The notes beneath the pieces are model-generated. The model worked only from the letters and a program-made list of their open reading frames with translations. It searched no databases and was not told the origin of the DNA. Positions 5,154 through 5,346 of a stretch of 5,346 nucleotides of DNA are shown piece after piece (position 1 is the first letter of the stretch; the number at the start of each line of letters is the position of its first letter). This stretch comes from LCIL01 sp041480845 (GTDB lineage: Bacteria; Patescibacteriota; Microgenomatia; UBA8517), in the NCBI GenBank assembly GCA_041480845.1, contig JBGPAU010000032.1, forward strand, positions 1-5,346, given 5' to 3'. Both the position numbers and the translations under genes were made by a program.

Positions 5154-5346
5154 TTATTCAGTCTTTTCTTTTGGAGGTGCCTCATTTTTTGGTGTTTCTT
5201 CTCCCGTTATTTTATCTTTCAGTTCTTCTTTCAGCTCTTCCAGCTCGGTCTTCTCCTTACCGAGTTCCTCAACCAGGACTTCTTCCTTCTTCTTGAATTT
5301 CTTGTACCAGGCAGTTCCCGAGATTACGATTATTATGAATGCCAAA
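5154..5346 (-). CDS. C-terminal end of a membrane protein with a charged coiled-coil-like tail (partial, runs off the right edge)
   Basis: The last 64 or so codons of a frame enter from beyond the window and stop at TAA 5156-5154. A hydrophobic segment, LAFIIIVISGTAWY, is followed by KKFKKKEE, a stop-transfer pattern, then by a highly charged stretch of about 30 residues (VEELGKEKTELEELKEEL) with heptad-like Leu/Val spacing, and a Pro/Lys/Glu-rich end. This fits a type I membrane protein with a short cytoplasmic coiled-coil tail. A TTG at 5345 could be read as a start, but I think that is an edge effect. It lies 54 bases upstream of the secreted-protein gene on the same strand. Confidence 0.7.
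   Translation of the reverse strand, partial: LAFIIIVISGTAWYKKFKKKEEVLVEELGKEKTELEELKEELKDKITGEETPKNEAPPKEKTE

Noticed and set aside
5343..5345. TTG at the window edge as the start of a complete 63-aa protein
   Set aside because: The frame stays open to the window edge, and the hydrophobic segment followed by a charged tail looks like the C-terminal end of a longer membrane protein.

Overview
The window looks like a piece of a Candidate Phyla Radiation (Patescibacteria) genome, most likely from the Microgenomates side. This is inferred from recalled protein style, not from a search. The signs are: a protein with the pattern LSFQGRLT...NPIT...AIPRIQIATVAYALNAETLQGY followed by fibre-like repeats; a secreted protein with a VDEQLSFIVSGL / INTNSGGGYAVTIEENDQM core; Ig-like proteins held by one membrane helix; few Shine-Dalgarno sites; and moderate GC content. 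Visible stops are TAA and TAG, and the long frames read well in the standard code. I see no tRNA, rRNA, CRISPR array, transposase or catalytic recombinase.

Left part (1-1655, minus strand). Two adjacent reading frames together make one recognisable protein. The upstream frame (1655-1140) carries one complete integrase-type SAM-like core-binding domain plus the first half of a second. The downstream frame (1129 to beyond base 1) starts with the missing second half, then has a transmembrane helix and a large extracellular fibre-like region. The 25 bases between the halves (1130-1154) are a degenerate tandem array of 7-base units. Removing exactly those 25 bases restores one continuous frame and a complete second domain. 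This is the most striking observation in the window.

Middle (1656-2194). A 539-base AT-rich gap holds a good sigma70-type promoter for the split gene (TTGACA, 17 bases, AATAAT), a duplicated 10-mer with two further TATAAT boxes, a second and related heptamer array, a duplicated TTGCGTTAAA decamer, and two inverted repeats just ahead of the only plus-strand gene.

Right part (2195-5346). A short plus-strand gene encodes a membrane-anchored Ig-like protein. It overlaps, tail to tail by 4 bases, the end of a minus-strand pair: a 498-aa secreted protein followed 17 bases later by a 301-aa type I membrane protein with two probable Ig-like domains. The pair has a TATAAT box with an inverted repeat directly upstream. 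The C-terminal tail of one more membrane protein runs off the right edge.

Taken together the window is a cell-surface locus. All the genes except the upstream half of the split gene encode membrane-anchored or secreted proteins. Adhesion or surface-layer roles are plausible, but the sequence does not prove any specific function.
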